Shown here in pieces: positions 1 through 9,577 of a stretch of DNA of 26,694 nt. This stretch comes from Candidatus Opimibacter skivensis. Lineage in GTDB: Bacteria; Bacteroidota; Bacteroidia; Chitinophagales; Saprospiraceae. The stretch is taken from contig JADKGY010000005.1 of assembly GCA_016722045.1 (NCBI GenBank), positions 1 to 26,694 on the forward strand, given 5' to 3'. The notes below the pieces were generated by a model. The model did not search any database. It was given only the letters and a program-made list of their open reading frames with translations, and was not told the DNA's origin. Position numbers and translations under genes: made by a program. The stretch's first letter is position 1. Every line of letters starts with the position of its first letter.

Positions 1-1655
1 CTGACTGTCATTAAATCGGGAAATGAGGCTATTTATTTTCCGGGTGATATTCTGATGGTCAGGGGCCGCCTGGCATCTATTCCACCTGCTTTGAATCCTT
101 ACGCTTTTGATGCAAGAGCTTATTATAAGACAATCGGCATAAGGATACAGATGGTGCAAAGCGAAAGAAGTATTGAAAGACAGTATCTCGAAAAATTCAA
201 TTGCACGATTGACTGCCCACGATGGCAATATTATCTGTCGAGTCTTGGTAAAAACAATTCTTCACCACAGGTTGTTGCACAATTGACGAATGCGCTTGTA
301 TGGGAGTGACCGGTCAGATATGGACAATGATGTAAGAAGATGCATTTGCAGATTCAGGAGCTATGCATGTGCTATCCGTTCAGGAATGCATGTCGCTATA
401 TTTACAGCATGCTTTTCTTTTTCTTGGGCTCCAGTTCAGGAATTTTTTTTAAATGAGTCTTGCGATTTGGTGCGTATTCAATTGCGATCCTACTTTATGT
501 TGGTGCTTGCCGGAGCTTGTCCGGCTGTTGTGAGGGCAGGGCTCATGATCATCCTCCATCTGTTTGGCAAAGCAATGGGTCTGAATACACAGGTCTGGAA
601 TTTGCTTGGCTTCTGGCCTTCATTATGATGTGGATCAATCCTTATGTCTGGCAGAATGTAGGATTCCAACTTTCATTTCTGGCAATGGCCGGCATCCTGC
701 TTTTATTCAAAAGCAATGATCAGGAAGCATAACATTCAAATACAAAATTCTGCATATCATCTGGGAGATTACTGTTCTGTCGATCGTAGCACAGGTATTT
801 ATTCTTCCGGTTTTGCTTGGCCAGTTTCACCAGTTCCCCTTGACGTTTATTCTCAGTAGCCTTGCCATTCCTGCTGGTTACCTCATCGTTTTTGGGGCAG
901 TGCTTAATGTCATCCTTTCGTTTATGGGTATCACTATCGCCTGGCCAATGCTGGATTGGATCGGACGTGCATTCATTCAAAGTATGAAATGGATGGGCGG
1001 GTTGAATCCGGAAATGCATTTTCTTTGCCCGCATGGAGTGGGATTTTGCTGATGTCAATGGCTATTTTATTTACCATCGCCCTGGTGTTCAGATGGCCCT
1101 TAGGTAAATCACTAGCTAGCCATGTAGTCTTTCGCAGTAGTCATCATGGGTTGTCACAGAATAAAACAATGGTCTACAAGCGAGATGATCATTTATCATT
1201 CATACAAGATTGATAGCTGATATTACCCTTAACGGAAGATGTACCTCAATTCATGACTGCGAAATTTCTTATGCAAGCATTGAATTTGCATCAAGAGGAT
1301 ATCGATGTCACAGGGATATCATCGATGCGACTGATATCTGTATAGAACAGTCATTTCAAACAAAGGATATTGATTACAAATCATCTGTTTTGACCATGGA
1401 TGGTTTATGATTCTATTCTGGGAAGGAGAAGTGGACTCTTTGATTTGCTCAAAAAAATAACGACTATAATCATCAATCAATGTCCTGATTTAATCCTTTT
1501 TAAAAGATTTTCTACAAGACCGGTTTGATAGCAATATCATTCTTCCCGCCCATATCGACAGGAAGATGAAAACAAAAATCGAAGACTATTTAAAAGAACA
1601 CCAGATAGCATATCACGATATAGATTCCAAAGGATATTTTTTGACACCGATATGA
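1..1655 (+). CDS. comEC: ComEC/Rec2-type competence membrane channel, 5' partial, frame-broken
   Basis: Predicted inner-membrane channel carrying single-stranded DNA into the cytoplasm during natural transformation. The gene enters from the left edge. Fragments in changing frames line up as one protein: an N-terminal DUF4131-like segment (55-309), the family signature SGAMHVLSVSGMHVAIF (about 350-405, recovered only by switching frame twice), then the NPYVWQNVGFQLSF competence-domain motif (about 633-675), more membrane helices (760-990), and a C-terminal soluble tail ending GYFLTPI with TGA at 1653-1655. The order and motifs match ComEC; at least five frame breaks lie in 1.6 kb. The stop overlaps the ATG of the next gene (ATGA), so the two are probably co-transcribed. 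Whether the breaks are sequencing deletions or true decay cannot be decided here, but neighbours break in the same way. Family call is firm; functionality is not. Confidence 0.85.
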
Positions 1656-2586
1656 ACAAGGAATATCATTTTACGATCACACGGACAGACAGGATTTACC
1701 TTGTCTCATTTGTTATCCTTTATTAGGTTGGGAACTGGTAAAAGATTTTTTGCCTGCTGGTGATAAATCATTTACTTATATTTCTCCCCATCTGCACATC
1801 ATGGATTTAAAAATAAAACGAACTCTCATTATTCTTCCAATTATTATTCAAAAAATATTCACTTCCTTTTCCAAAAGATTTGAAAAAATATTCATCCTAC
1901 GAAGAAGAACAGGAACAAACTCCACCGGCTTCTCCTTGTCTGTCATGACCGCCTCATTTGATGAATTGACATCCATGGGTCTTTCCAGGAAAGTGGCTTT
2001 TAATATTCAAAAATTCATTTCAGCAGGTGGTATCATTACGAGTGATGAGGATTTGTTAAAAATATATGGAATGGATTCACTCCAATTGATGAATGCATCT
2101 CCATTTATCATTTATGGCACAAAACCTATAAGCGAAGAATCCACTGCAGATTTAGAGAATGAAGTTCCCATCAAACCAACATTAAAAATAGTCGACCTGA
2201 ACCGGGCAACATCCAAGGACCTTGAATCCCTCGATGGAATAGGGAGTGTTTTGGCAAACAGAATCATCAAATACAGAGATGCTATCGGAGGCTTTTTAAA
2301 TCCAGATCAATTAAAGGAATGCTATGGTATACCACCTGAAACCATTGAGAAGATCAAAGGTCAGATCACCGTTTCCGGAAGTCCTCATTTAGTGATGATC
2401 AATGAAATAAATATAGACTCTCTTAAACATCCTTATCTGAATAAAAATGTAATAAAGCTGATCAAAGCCTATAAAAATCAGCATGGCGTATTTAAAAATG
2501 TATCCGATTTTAGAAAAATATATCCCCCCGATTCCAACTGGTGTGATAAAGTATTGCCTTATATCAGTTTCGATGTTAATAAGTAA
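1652..2586 (+). CDS. ComEA-like helix-hairpin-helix protein, frame-broken near N-terminus
   Basis: Membrane-anchored DNA-binding protein with repeated helix-hairpin-helix motifs, the class that includes ComEA. I place the start at the ATG at 1652, overlapping the comEC stop, because it opens MNKEYHFTITRTDRIYLVSF and runs into a hydrophobic anchor after one missing base in the T-run near 1713-1716. A second short stretch around 1880-1930 reads better in another frame (acidic, Pro-rich linker). The remaining frame is clean: a first HhH unit (FDELTSMGLSRKVAFNIQKF), a second (LNRATSKDLESLDGIGSVLA, with the GIG hairpin), and a degenerate third at the C-terminus. Restored length is about 311 residues. 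Its overlap with comEC suggests a role in DNA uptake, though HhH proteins of this layout also occur without a proven competence role. Confidence 0.8.
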
Positions 2587-2748
2587 CACGCAAGACTCAA
2601 AAAAATGAGGACGCAGATCAATTATGATCGGTTATGATCATTTTTCGCAATATTTACCTTTATCCGAATTATAATCAGAAAATCTATTCAAGAGAAAAGG
2701 TTATTTTCAGAAAATTCGTTATTCGTTATTCGTTATTCGTTATTTTTT
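2587..2748. other. Convergent intergenic region with a small hairpin
   Basis: This gap lies between the HhH gene (+) and fbp (-). A perfect 6-bp inverted repeat, ATGATC (2624-2629) and GATCAT (2636-2641), is followed by five T residues (2641-2645). That is a weak candidate terminator for the + strand operon; the stem is AT-rich and I would not rely on it. The rest is AT-rich and holds the heptamer array listed separately. Confidence 0.35.
2714..2744. repeat. Heptamer tandem repeat (ATTCGTT) x 4.4
   Basis: Four perfect copies of ATTCGTT plus ATT run from 2714 to 2744, ending in a T-run five bases before the last codon of fbp on the opposite strand. The 7-bp period matches the unrelated AAATCTA arrays at 22726-22750 and 24268-24293. 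No coding function is visible. Confidence 0.9.
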
Positions 2749-3773
2749 TTATTTCCCCGTGGCACTATACTTCTCCACAAACGCCTTCATCTCTTTTACC
2801 ATTTTTGGACTGCCGATAGAAATTGTCGCTCTCTGATGCAATTCATTGACCGGCATATCGAGAATACGTTCAAGGTCACATGATATCGCCACACCACCCG
2901 CCTGCTCCACGATCATCGCCATCGGATTGCATTCATAAAGTAATCTGAGTTTTCCCTTTGGATATTTTCGGGTATGAGGATAAAGAAATATTCCGCCCTG
3001 GATCATGATCCTGTGAATATCTGAAACCATTGAACCGATATATCTCAATCCAAAATTCATCTCCGAACAATGATCAATATAGCGTCTCATCTCTCGAGAT
3101 CAAATTTCAAATAGTACCCCTGGTTGACAGCATAATAAGCTCCATCCTCAGGAATTTTTATGTTCTCATGTGAAAGACAAAATTCTCCGATGGACGGATC
3201 AAGTGTAAATCCATTGACACCATGACCTGTGGTATAGACAAGTATCGTAGAAGTTCCATAGAGCACATACCCTGCAGCCACCAATGCATTGCCAGGCTGT
3301 AAGAAATCCTCCAGTGTCGCAGGACCTGCCAGGTCAGACACTCTTCTGTAAATACTGAATATAGTTCCGACCGATACATTGACATCTATATTGCTGGATC
3401 CATCGAGTGGATCAAAGAAGACAACGTATTTTGGTTTCTTATTCGCCACCGGCGGAACCTGAATAATAGATTCCATTTCTTCAGAAGCGATAGCCGCACA
3501 CTCTCCGCTATTACCGAGGCATTCGATCAGCTTATCATTAGCATAGATGTCCAGCTTCTGGACCATGTCACCGGATTCATTTTCAGAACCTGCAACGCCC
3601 AGGATATTGACCAGTCCTGCTTTATTGACTTCCCTGTTTATAATTTTAGCAGCGACACCAATATCTCGAAGCAGATTAGTTAGCTCACCTGTAGAGCTTG
3701 TATACTCCTTTTGTCGCTTTAAGATAAATTCGTCAAGGGTGACGATCCTGTTACGGTTTGATAAATTATCCAT
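2749..3773 (-). CDS. fbp: Fructose-1,6-bisphosphatase class 1, one frame break
   Basis: Hydrolyses fructose 1,6-bisphosphate to fructose 6-phosphate in the cytoplasm, the committing step of gluconeogenesis. The metal/substrate motif DPLDGSSNID is present, as are YIGSMVSDIHR and GGIFLYP in the C-terminal half. The frame breaks at about 3090-3100 within KFDLE-MRRYIDHC. Adding one G (GAGGAG instead of GAGAG) restores FDLEEMRRYIDHC and gives 1,026 nt, 341 residues, the usual length for this class. Start ATG at 3773; no clear Shine-Dalgarno sequence. A G/C-rich intergenic element lies just upstream, so I could not place a promoter. The break is most simply a sequencing deletion because this is a core metabolic gene and all motifs on both sides are intact. 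Confidence 0.93.
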
Positions 3774-3785
3774 GTTGGTTTGTTT

Positions 3786-3840
3786 GGACCCCTTACCCCT
3801 GAAAGGGGGAATTGCATGTTTTACCCACCCCTTTTAGGAA
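3786..3840. repeat. G/C-tract palindromic intergenic element, copy 1
   Basis: The segment holds CCCCT (3796-3800), GAAA and GGGGG (3805-3809), with flanking CCCC runs. Read on the minus strand it resembles the copies at 22699-22721 and 25248-25281 (CCCCC, short T-rich loop, GGGGG, then another G-run). It sits between fbp and the VWA-like gene, both on the minus strand, where it could fold in RNA. Function unknown. Confidence 0.55.
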
Positions 3841-3864
3841 GAGTAAGGGATCAGTTATATTTTT

Positions 3865-5977
3865 CTAGTATCCGCCATAATACCTTCTCAAAAACCACTC
3901 CAGAGAAAGAGCGGCCAGTAAAATAATACAAAGCCACTTAAGATGGATCAATGGCCTGGTCTGCGTGCTGCTATACAATATAGGCTTGATATGCTCATCA
4001 CCCAATATCAAATCTCCCAATTGCGAAATCTGGTCAGCATAAACTAAACTTCCGCCATACATTGTTGCCAATTGCCTAAGCAATCCATGATCAGCGGTTG
4101 TTTCAAGCGTTTCCAATTGAATAGGCTGGACTACTAATTTGCCATCATGTGTAAGCTTGACACCATTGACTTCGGTCGTAGCTGTCCATGAATAATTACC
4201 TTCAGGAAACCGGCCAATCTCTAAAGCATACGACTGACCGGATGTATTAAATGTATAGTCGAATTCTTCACCCTGTTTATTCTTTATCCGGATCGAAACT
4301 TCAGGTGTATTGATCAGCTCATAACTATCATTATATAATTCACCCTGAAAAGAAATATCCTCAAGTTCTGTATACAATCTCTTGGAAGATGTCACTTTGA
4401 ATTTTCGTTTATCAGACTTGGTAGATGTGTATTGACATATCTGATTCAATACTTCATACGTGATATCGCGTGAGCCGTTTTGCAACTGATCAAACAATTG
4501 CCATTTCCAGATTCCTTCTCCTGCTATCACGCAGGTTCGTTTATCATTGGCTTCACCCATGACGATCAATGGATATTGTGTGTCAACGCTACCTATCTTT
4601 TGGAAAGACATGACCTGGGCCGATGGAGCAGCAGTATACTCACCATAAGGTGAAATGAGCGGACTGAATGCGGGCAATTTGGTTTTGATATCATCCGTCA
4701 GATTAAACAAATTGAACGACGGATTCAATACCATGGTGACATCATTCGGTGTGCGATTACCTCCGGCTAAAATATTCAGAAATGGTTGGGCCTGGTTAAG
4801 CGCATTAAGGTCTGTCTGATAACCAGCTACAAAAATCCTTGGAGTACCTTTTTTATCAAGCTCATTTAATATGGTTGGGATCGGATTTTTGACAGAAGGC
4901 AATTGATGTAAAATGACGAGATCATATTTTTTCAATTGATCCAGGGACATATCCGAAGCCATGCGTATGTCTACTTCATAGTTGCGCTGACTTAACAAAG
5001 CGGACTTCCACACCGCAAGATCAGGATGTGGACTATTCGCCAATAGCAAGACATTGAGACGCCCATCAATAACCTCTACAAAGAAATCACGCACATTATT
5101 GAGATAGGTCACTTCATTTTTTACCTGTGCTACCGAGACCCTGTACCGCAGAACGCCACTCTGCTTCGCTTCGATTATAATATCCTTCGTCGTAAACCAG
5201 GGATCGGCGTCAATCGTGATTGGAATTTTTCAATGAGCACATCATTGTTATCCAGTATTTGCTTTATTTCCAGACTGGTGGTAGCTCCTTTTAGACGCAC
5301 TGCAGAAAGATCAACCTGAAGTGGAAATTTATCGCCCAGGTAAACGATACTGTTATGGTAGACATCTTTGATTTGCAAATCCGTTTTCCGAATTGTATCC
5401 CTAATGCAACTGCATACAACGGAGCTTTTTGGATAAGAGGTATATACAGCGGACTTTTACCCCGATTGATAGCACCATCAGAGGCGACAATGACCGCGCC
5501 CACATTCTGCCCTCTGTATTGTTCATCTACATAAGTCATAAACTCACCCAGATCACTCGCCTGGTCATTCAATGTCCATGATGCATTTGCTGCAAGCTCT
5601 TTAACTTCCTGGCCGAAGCCAATGCGATGAACCTCATATTTCTTCGATAGATTATTGTACAGATCATCGAGGGATTTCATGTATGTCACCGAATCCGTTT
5701 TTGAAAGGGCAGCCCTGATGCTTGCCGACTGATCCTGAGCCAGAATGATCACCGGTGGTTCAGTCCGGTTTTGAAGCAGCTTTAAAAGCGGAGCCAACAA
5801 CAGACTACTCAGAACTGTGACCACCAGGCCCCTGAGAATAGCCATCAAATACCTTAGCCAGACTGGCTGATCACTGAAGGTCTTGTCCTTATAATACAGG
5901 AAAACAGAGGCCCCTACACCCAATAAAAGGCATAAAATAAGATACCAGGAGGGATATTGCCAACTCAGATTCTGCAC
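3865..5977 (-). CDS. Membrane protein with VWA-like MIDAS motif and GATase1-like region, two frame breaks
   Basis: Large Bacteroidota-type inner-membrane protein of unknown role. Two N-terminal membrane helices are followed by a VWA-like motif, DQSAS (a D-x-S-x-S metal site), in the context VIILAQDQSAS. A beta-rich middle, a region resembling class I glutamine-amidotransferase-like folds (LNVLLLANSPHPDLA, YDLVILHQLP) and one C-terminal helix (LCIILLAALSLEWFL) follow. The frame breaks near 5402-5406 (a CCC run on +) and 5225-5230 (an A-run on the coding strand). Adding one base at each gives 2,115 nt, 704 residues, with good continuity (IRKTDLQIKDVYHN; PITIDADPWFTTKD). Start is GTG at 5977. 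The topology recalls membrane VWA proteins such as the Bat family, but I would not equate it with any of them. It is divergent from the exported protein at 6144. Confidence 0.75.
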
Positions 5978-6065
5978 GTGACCAAAGGAATTAAGTGAAA
6001 ATTAGATGATGTGTTAACGTTCACAAAGATTGAAAAAATATCTAAGGAGCACCAAAAGGATAGCC

Positions 6066-6090
6066 GGTTCAAATGTCCAATATTTGAACC
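6066..6090. promoter_or_regulatory. 25-bp dyad (candidate operator)
   Basis: Perfect inverted repeat GGTTCAAAT (6066-6074) and ATTTGAACC (6082-6090) with a 7-nt spacer. Its right arm contains the TTG of the -33 element of the promoter at 6084-6116. It lies between two divergent genes, so a dimeric regulator bound here could control one or both. No regulator gene is in the window. Confidence 0.5.
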
Positions 6091-6116
6091 TTTCGGTCGT
6101 TTTAAGGGTATCTTTG
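6084..6116 (+). promoter_or_regulatory. Bacteroidota-type promoter of the exported protein gene
   Basis: The -7 element TATCTTTG at 6109-6116 matches the TAnnTTTG consensus exactly. A TTG at 6084-6086 serves as the -33 element, 22 bases upstream. The expected start of transcription is near 6122, about 22 nt before the ATG at 6144. Confidence 0.6.
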
Positions 6117-6143
6117 TACACGTTTTCAATAATTTTTGTGTCG

Positions 6144-7432
6144 ATGAATAAGGTATCACTTCTTAAATCCTTTCTTTTCATTTTCGGGCTTCTTCTGCTC
6201 TCCCAGAGGTTACAGGCTTCTTATATCCTGATCCCGATGGATGATACCCAGCGAAATCACCTAAAGGCTTATGGTATCACGTATTGGGTTCTGAATGCAG
6301 GCAAAGAAGCATACTGGCTCCTCAATTACAGGGAGGTTCATTTGCATTTGAGAATAATGAGCTCTTCGAAAAAGAATGTAAAACCAGGGATGTGAGTTAC
6401 CAGATCATCACCGATGGTGAATTTGTAAGAATAAGAACAGAAATAAGCAATCCTGAAGCCAATCAGGAAACCATTAAACTTGAGGTTGCCCCGAAAATAG
6501 CTGTTTACACGCCTGATTTCAATTCTCATGGTGAGCGTATCCAGCCCTGGGATGATGCTGTGACGTTAGTGCTGACCTATGCCGAAATACCCTATGACAA
6601 AATCTATGATCGGGAAGTACTTGAAGGAAAATTAGCGCAATACGATTGGCTGCATCTTCACCATGAAGATTTTACCGGTCAGTACGGAAAATTTTATCGC
6701 TCCTTCAGCATGCAACCCTGGTACAAAGAAAATCAGCGATTGCAGGAAGAACTGGCCAAAAGCCTCGGCTATTCCAAAGTGTCACAATTGAAACTGGCCG
6801 TTGTCAAAACGATCAGGGATTTTGTTGGCGGGGGTGGCTTTATGTTTGCGATGTGCAGTGCGACAGATTCGTATGATATTGCATTGGCTGCTGATGGCGT
6901 TGATATATGTGCAGAAATTTTTGATGGAGATCCACAGGATCCGGATGCACAATCAAAGCTTGATTACAGCAAATGTTTTGCCTTTAAAGATTTTAAGTTG
7001 GTGACTAATCCTATGGAATATGAATTTTCGAGTATTGATCACAGAGATCGAAGTGTAATACCCGAGCGGGATTATTTCACACTATTTGATTTCTCTGCAA
7101 AATGGGATCCTATCCCGACAATGCTTACGCAGAATCATACCCGGACTGTGAAAGGCTTCATGGGTCAGACTACGGCATTTGACAAAAATTATATTAAATC
7201 CGATGTATTGATTTTAGGTGAAACAAAACCTGAAAATGAAGTCCGTTATATTCATGGGGAATATGGATTTGGTACATGGACTTTCTATGGTGGTCATGAC
7301 CCTGAAGATTATCGTCATTATGTGACAGATCCGGATACAGATCTAAGCCTGCATCCCAATAGCCCAGGCTATCGATTGATCCTCAATAATGTACTTTTTC
7401 CTGCTGCTGAAAAGAAAAAGAGGAAAACCTAG
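6144..7432 (+). CDS. Exported conserved Bacteroidota protein (often labelled 'asparagine synthetase B'), one frame break
   Basis: The product opens with a signal peptide (MNKVSLLKSFLFIFGLLLLS, then QRLQAS) and continues YILIPMDDTQRNHLKAYGI. From memory, this family is frequently named asparagine synthetase B in Bacteroidota genomes. I see neither an Asn_synthase nor an N-terminal glutaminase domain, and an exported protein would be an unlikely synthetase, so the label should not be trusted. Recognisable segments are PWDDAVTLVLTYAEIPYDKI, YDWLHLHHEDFTGQYGKF and FVGGGGFMFAMCSATDSYD, the last two reminiscent of ThuA/amidotransferase-like folds (inference). A break at about 6328-6331 is healed by adding one G (TACAGGGGAGG), giving LLNYRGGSFAFEN and 429 residues. 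It is divergent from the VWA-like gene; both contain amidotransferase-like stretches, which hints at a joint role. Confidence 0.75.
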
Positions 7433-7591
7433 TAGAGATGATTTGAAGCATGTCTCTGCTTTCTATTACTACCTGACCCTTTTTTCAAAAAATTACCTTT
7501 TAGTGCCTTTATTTAATATATCCCCGGACAAAGTAATGCCGAAGGATTGGGGCCTGCCCTTTTGTATCTTCGGCGCTTGAGTCCAAATTCA
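7433..7591. other. Intergenic gap before the glycan cluster
   Basis: No gene is supported here. A 7-bp inverted repeat, GCCGAAG (7538-7544) and CTTCGGC (7568-7574), is present with no T-run after it, so it is not a convincing terminator. No TAnnTTTG promoter was found for the sulfotransferase gene. Confidence 0.4.
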
Positions 7592-8449
7592 ATGACGTCA
7601 GTGTCCGGATCAGATCCGTTATCTAATCAAATCCTAAAAAATATTCCCATGGTGTACATCGTGGGCAATAGTTTCTGTGGGTCAACGCTATTGGGATTCC
7701 TTTTAAGTGCCCATCCTGACATCATTTACCTTGGCGAATTAAAAATCAAAACCTGGCTTAAAGAAAGGTCATGTTCGTGTGGTCATTCTTTAGATACCTG
7801 TCCATTCTATAGTGATTATTTCAGTGAATTTAATACGACTAAGAAATCTCTTTTTGCAGATGTGAGGCCGAGATCTGTTATTTCACTTCTGTTCAGAAGA
7901 GATAAAATCATTTCTAAAAATGCTATTGTAAAAATGGAATCATTTTATCATTCCATCACCGAACATGTTTTACAAATGTATCCCAATGCAAAATATATTG
8001 TGGATACATCCAAAAGTATTTGGATGCTAAATGGATGGTTGCATACCTCAGTTGATAAGGATATAAAAATCATCTGGCTTACCCGACATCTCCAACCCAG
8101 CATGGCTTCTTTTACAAAGAGAGGATTTAAATTTTATCATTCCCTCTTATCCATTCTCGTCAACAACATGCTGACTAAATATTATTTAAAATGGAACAAA
8201 CTGAATTATCTGAAATTGGATTACACCCGATTTTATAGTGAATACGAGGAGATTGCTAAATCAACATCAGCTTTTCTCAATATCCCCATTCCGTCTGCAT
8301 ATCAAAATCATCATAATCATCACGTGATTTCCGGCAATTCGAATACAAAAAAAGAATTCACCGGACAATTTAAAGGATTTCACAACGATGAGGAATGGAA
8401 ATCCCTGCTCACAAAAAACCAAAAAAGGATTCTATCATGGTTCGAATGA
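7592..8449 (+). CDS. Sulfotransferase-family protein
   Basis: Predicted PAPS-dependent sulfotransferase that would transfer sulfate to a glycan or lipid. The N-terminal 5'-phosphosulfate-binding loop is clear at residues about 22-35 (YIVGNSFCGSTLLG), followed by SAHPDIIYLGE as in this fold. The 3'-phosphate-binding region is probably VDTSKS with WLTRH further on. A short Cys-rich stretch, CSCGHSLDTCPF, may bind a metal or form disulfides. I prefer the ATG at 7592 (285 residues); ATG 7649 would start almost at the P-loop, and the in-frame ATG at 7547 lies in the inverted repeat upstream. It is the first gene of a run with a glycosyltransferase (8-nt gap) and a flippase, which argues for a surface polysaccharide as acceptor. 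The acceptor itself is not visible from sequence. Confidence 0.8.
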   Translation: MTSVSGSDPLSNQILKNIPMVYIVGNSFCGSTLLGFLLSAHPDIIYLGELKIKTWLKERSCSCGHSLDTCPFYSDYFSEFNTTKKSLFADVRPRSVISLLFRRDKIISKNAIVKMESFYHSITEHVLQMYPNAKYIVDTSKSIWMLNGWLHTSVDKDIKIIWLTRHLQPSMASFTKRGFKFYHSLLSILVNNMLTKYYLKWNKLNYLKLDYTRFYSEYEEIAKSTSAFLNIPIPSAYQNHHNHHVISGNSNTKKEFTGQFKGFHNDEEWKSLLTKNQKRILSWFE

Positions 8450-8456
8450 ATAAATC

Positions 8457-9577
8457 ATGAGAATACTGGTCCTCACGATCGAATATCCTCCTTTGGGTGG
8501 TGGAGCATCTCCTATGTCTCACGAAATAAATAAAAATTACGTGCAGCGTGGCCACGTAGTTGAAGTCGTCACGATGTCCTTCAAAGGCTTGCCTGATGAA
8601 GAATATGTCGATGGCATTCATATACACAGAGTGCCATGCAGAAGAACACAAAAACACATATCATATCCCCTCGAACATGTGTCTTTTATTTTGGCTGCAA
8701 GAAAGTTTTTGAAAAAATACCTGCATACTCATTCATTTGATGTATGTCATACTCATTTTATTATACCTACAGGAATTCTGGCCAGATGGATGTACAAAAA
8801 TTATCGAATTCCTTTTATTATCACAGCACATGGAAGTGACGTGCCTGGCTTCAATCCTGATCGTTTTTATTTACTACACAAAATCTCCCCACCATTAATC
8901 CGGTCCATTGTTAAATGGAGTTCGGCTATTGTTGTTCCTTCAATGTATTTGAGCTCGCTTCTGAAAAAAGTGGTTATCCATTCAGATTCGAAAATCATCC
9001 ATATTCCCAATGGAATCAATACAGACTATTTTGTTCCGGGTAAAAAAGAAAAAATAATTGTTTCCTCAGGTAGACTTTTGGAACGAAAAGGATTTCATCA
9101 CCTTATTGAAGCCGTCTCACCCGAAGACATAGGTTACAACGTACACATCTGTGGTGATGGCCCGATGATGAGCCAGCTCAAAGCACTCGCCTCAAAATCA
9201 AAAACTCCGATAATTTTTCATGGATGGATTGACAATAGGGATGAATTGTATAAATCAATTTTATCTCAGGCCACATTCTATTGTCTCGTTTCTTCCAATG
9301 AAAATGCCAGCGTATCGCTCATGGAAGCCATGTCCTCCGGCTGCGTAGTCATCACATCAGACGTGTCAGGATGTCCTGAAACGGTTGGGTCTGCAGGAAT
9401 CTGTATAGCCCTGGCCAGGCAGAACGATTACGTCAGACGTTAATTTCCATCATTGGGAACGCTTCTGCCCAAGACTCCTATATGCTTGTTGCCAGACAGC
9501 GAGCTGTTGAGAAATATGCTTGGCCTTCCATCACAGAACGTTACCTTAAACTTTTACAAAGCAGTACCGCAAAATGA
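8457..9577 (+). CDS. Family 4 glycosyltransferase (GT-B fold), one frame break
   Basis: Cytoplasmic retaining glycosyltransferase that adds a sugar to a growing glycan. The N-terminal Rossmann half starts MRILVLTIEYPPLGGGASP, with AHGSDVPG further on. The C-terminal half carries SSGRLLERKGFHHLIEA (donor-binding start of GT4), CGDGP, and the E-x7-E type motif in SSNENASVSLMEAMSSGC. A break at about 9408-9411 is healed by one extra C (GCCCCTGGCC), giving IAPGQAERLRQTL and a natural C-terminus ending at TGA 9575-9577: 1,122 nt, 373 residues. The restored stop overlaps the flippase ATG (ATGA), which supports both the repair and co-translation. Donor and acceptor sugars are unknown. Confidence 0.88.

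Noticed and set aside
3085..3105. fbp as two overlapping genes (N- and C-terminal halves)
   Set aside because: FBPase class 1 is a single domain; the second half has no natural start and the join is repaired by one G.
6144..7432. True asparagine synthetase B
   Set aside because: No Asn_synthase or N-terminal glutaminase motif is visible and the product has a signal peptide.
7538..7574. Terminator upstream of the sulfotransferase gene
   Set aside because: The 7-bp stem has a long loop and no T-run on either side.
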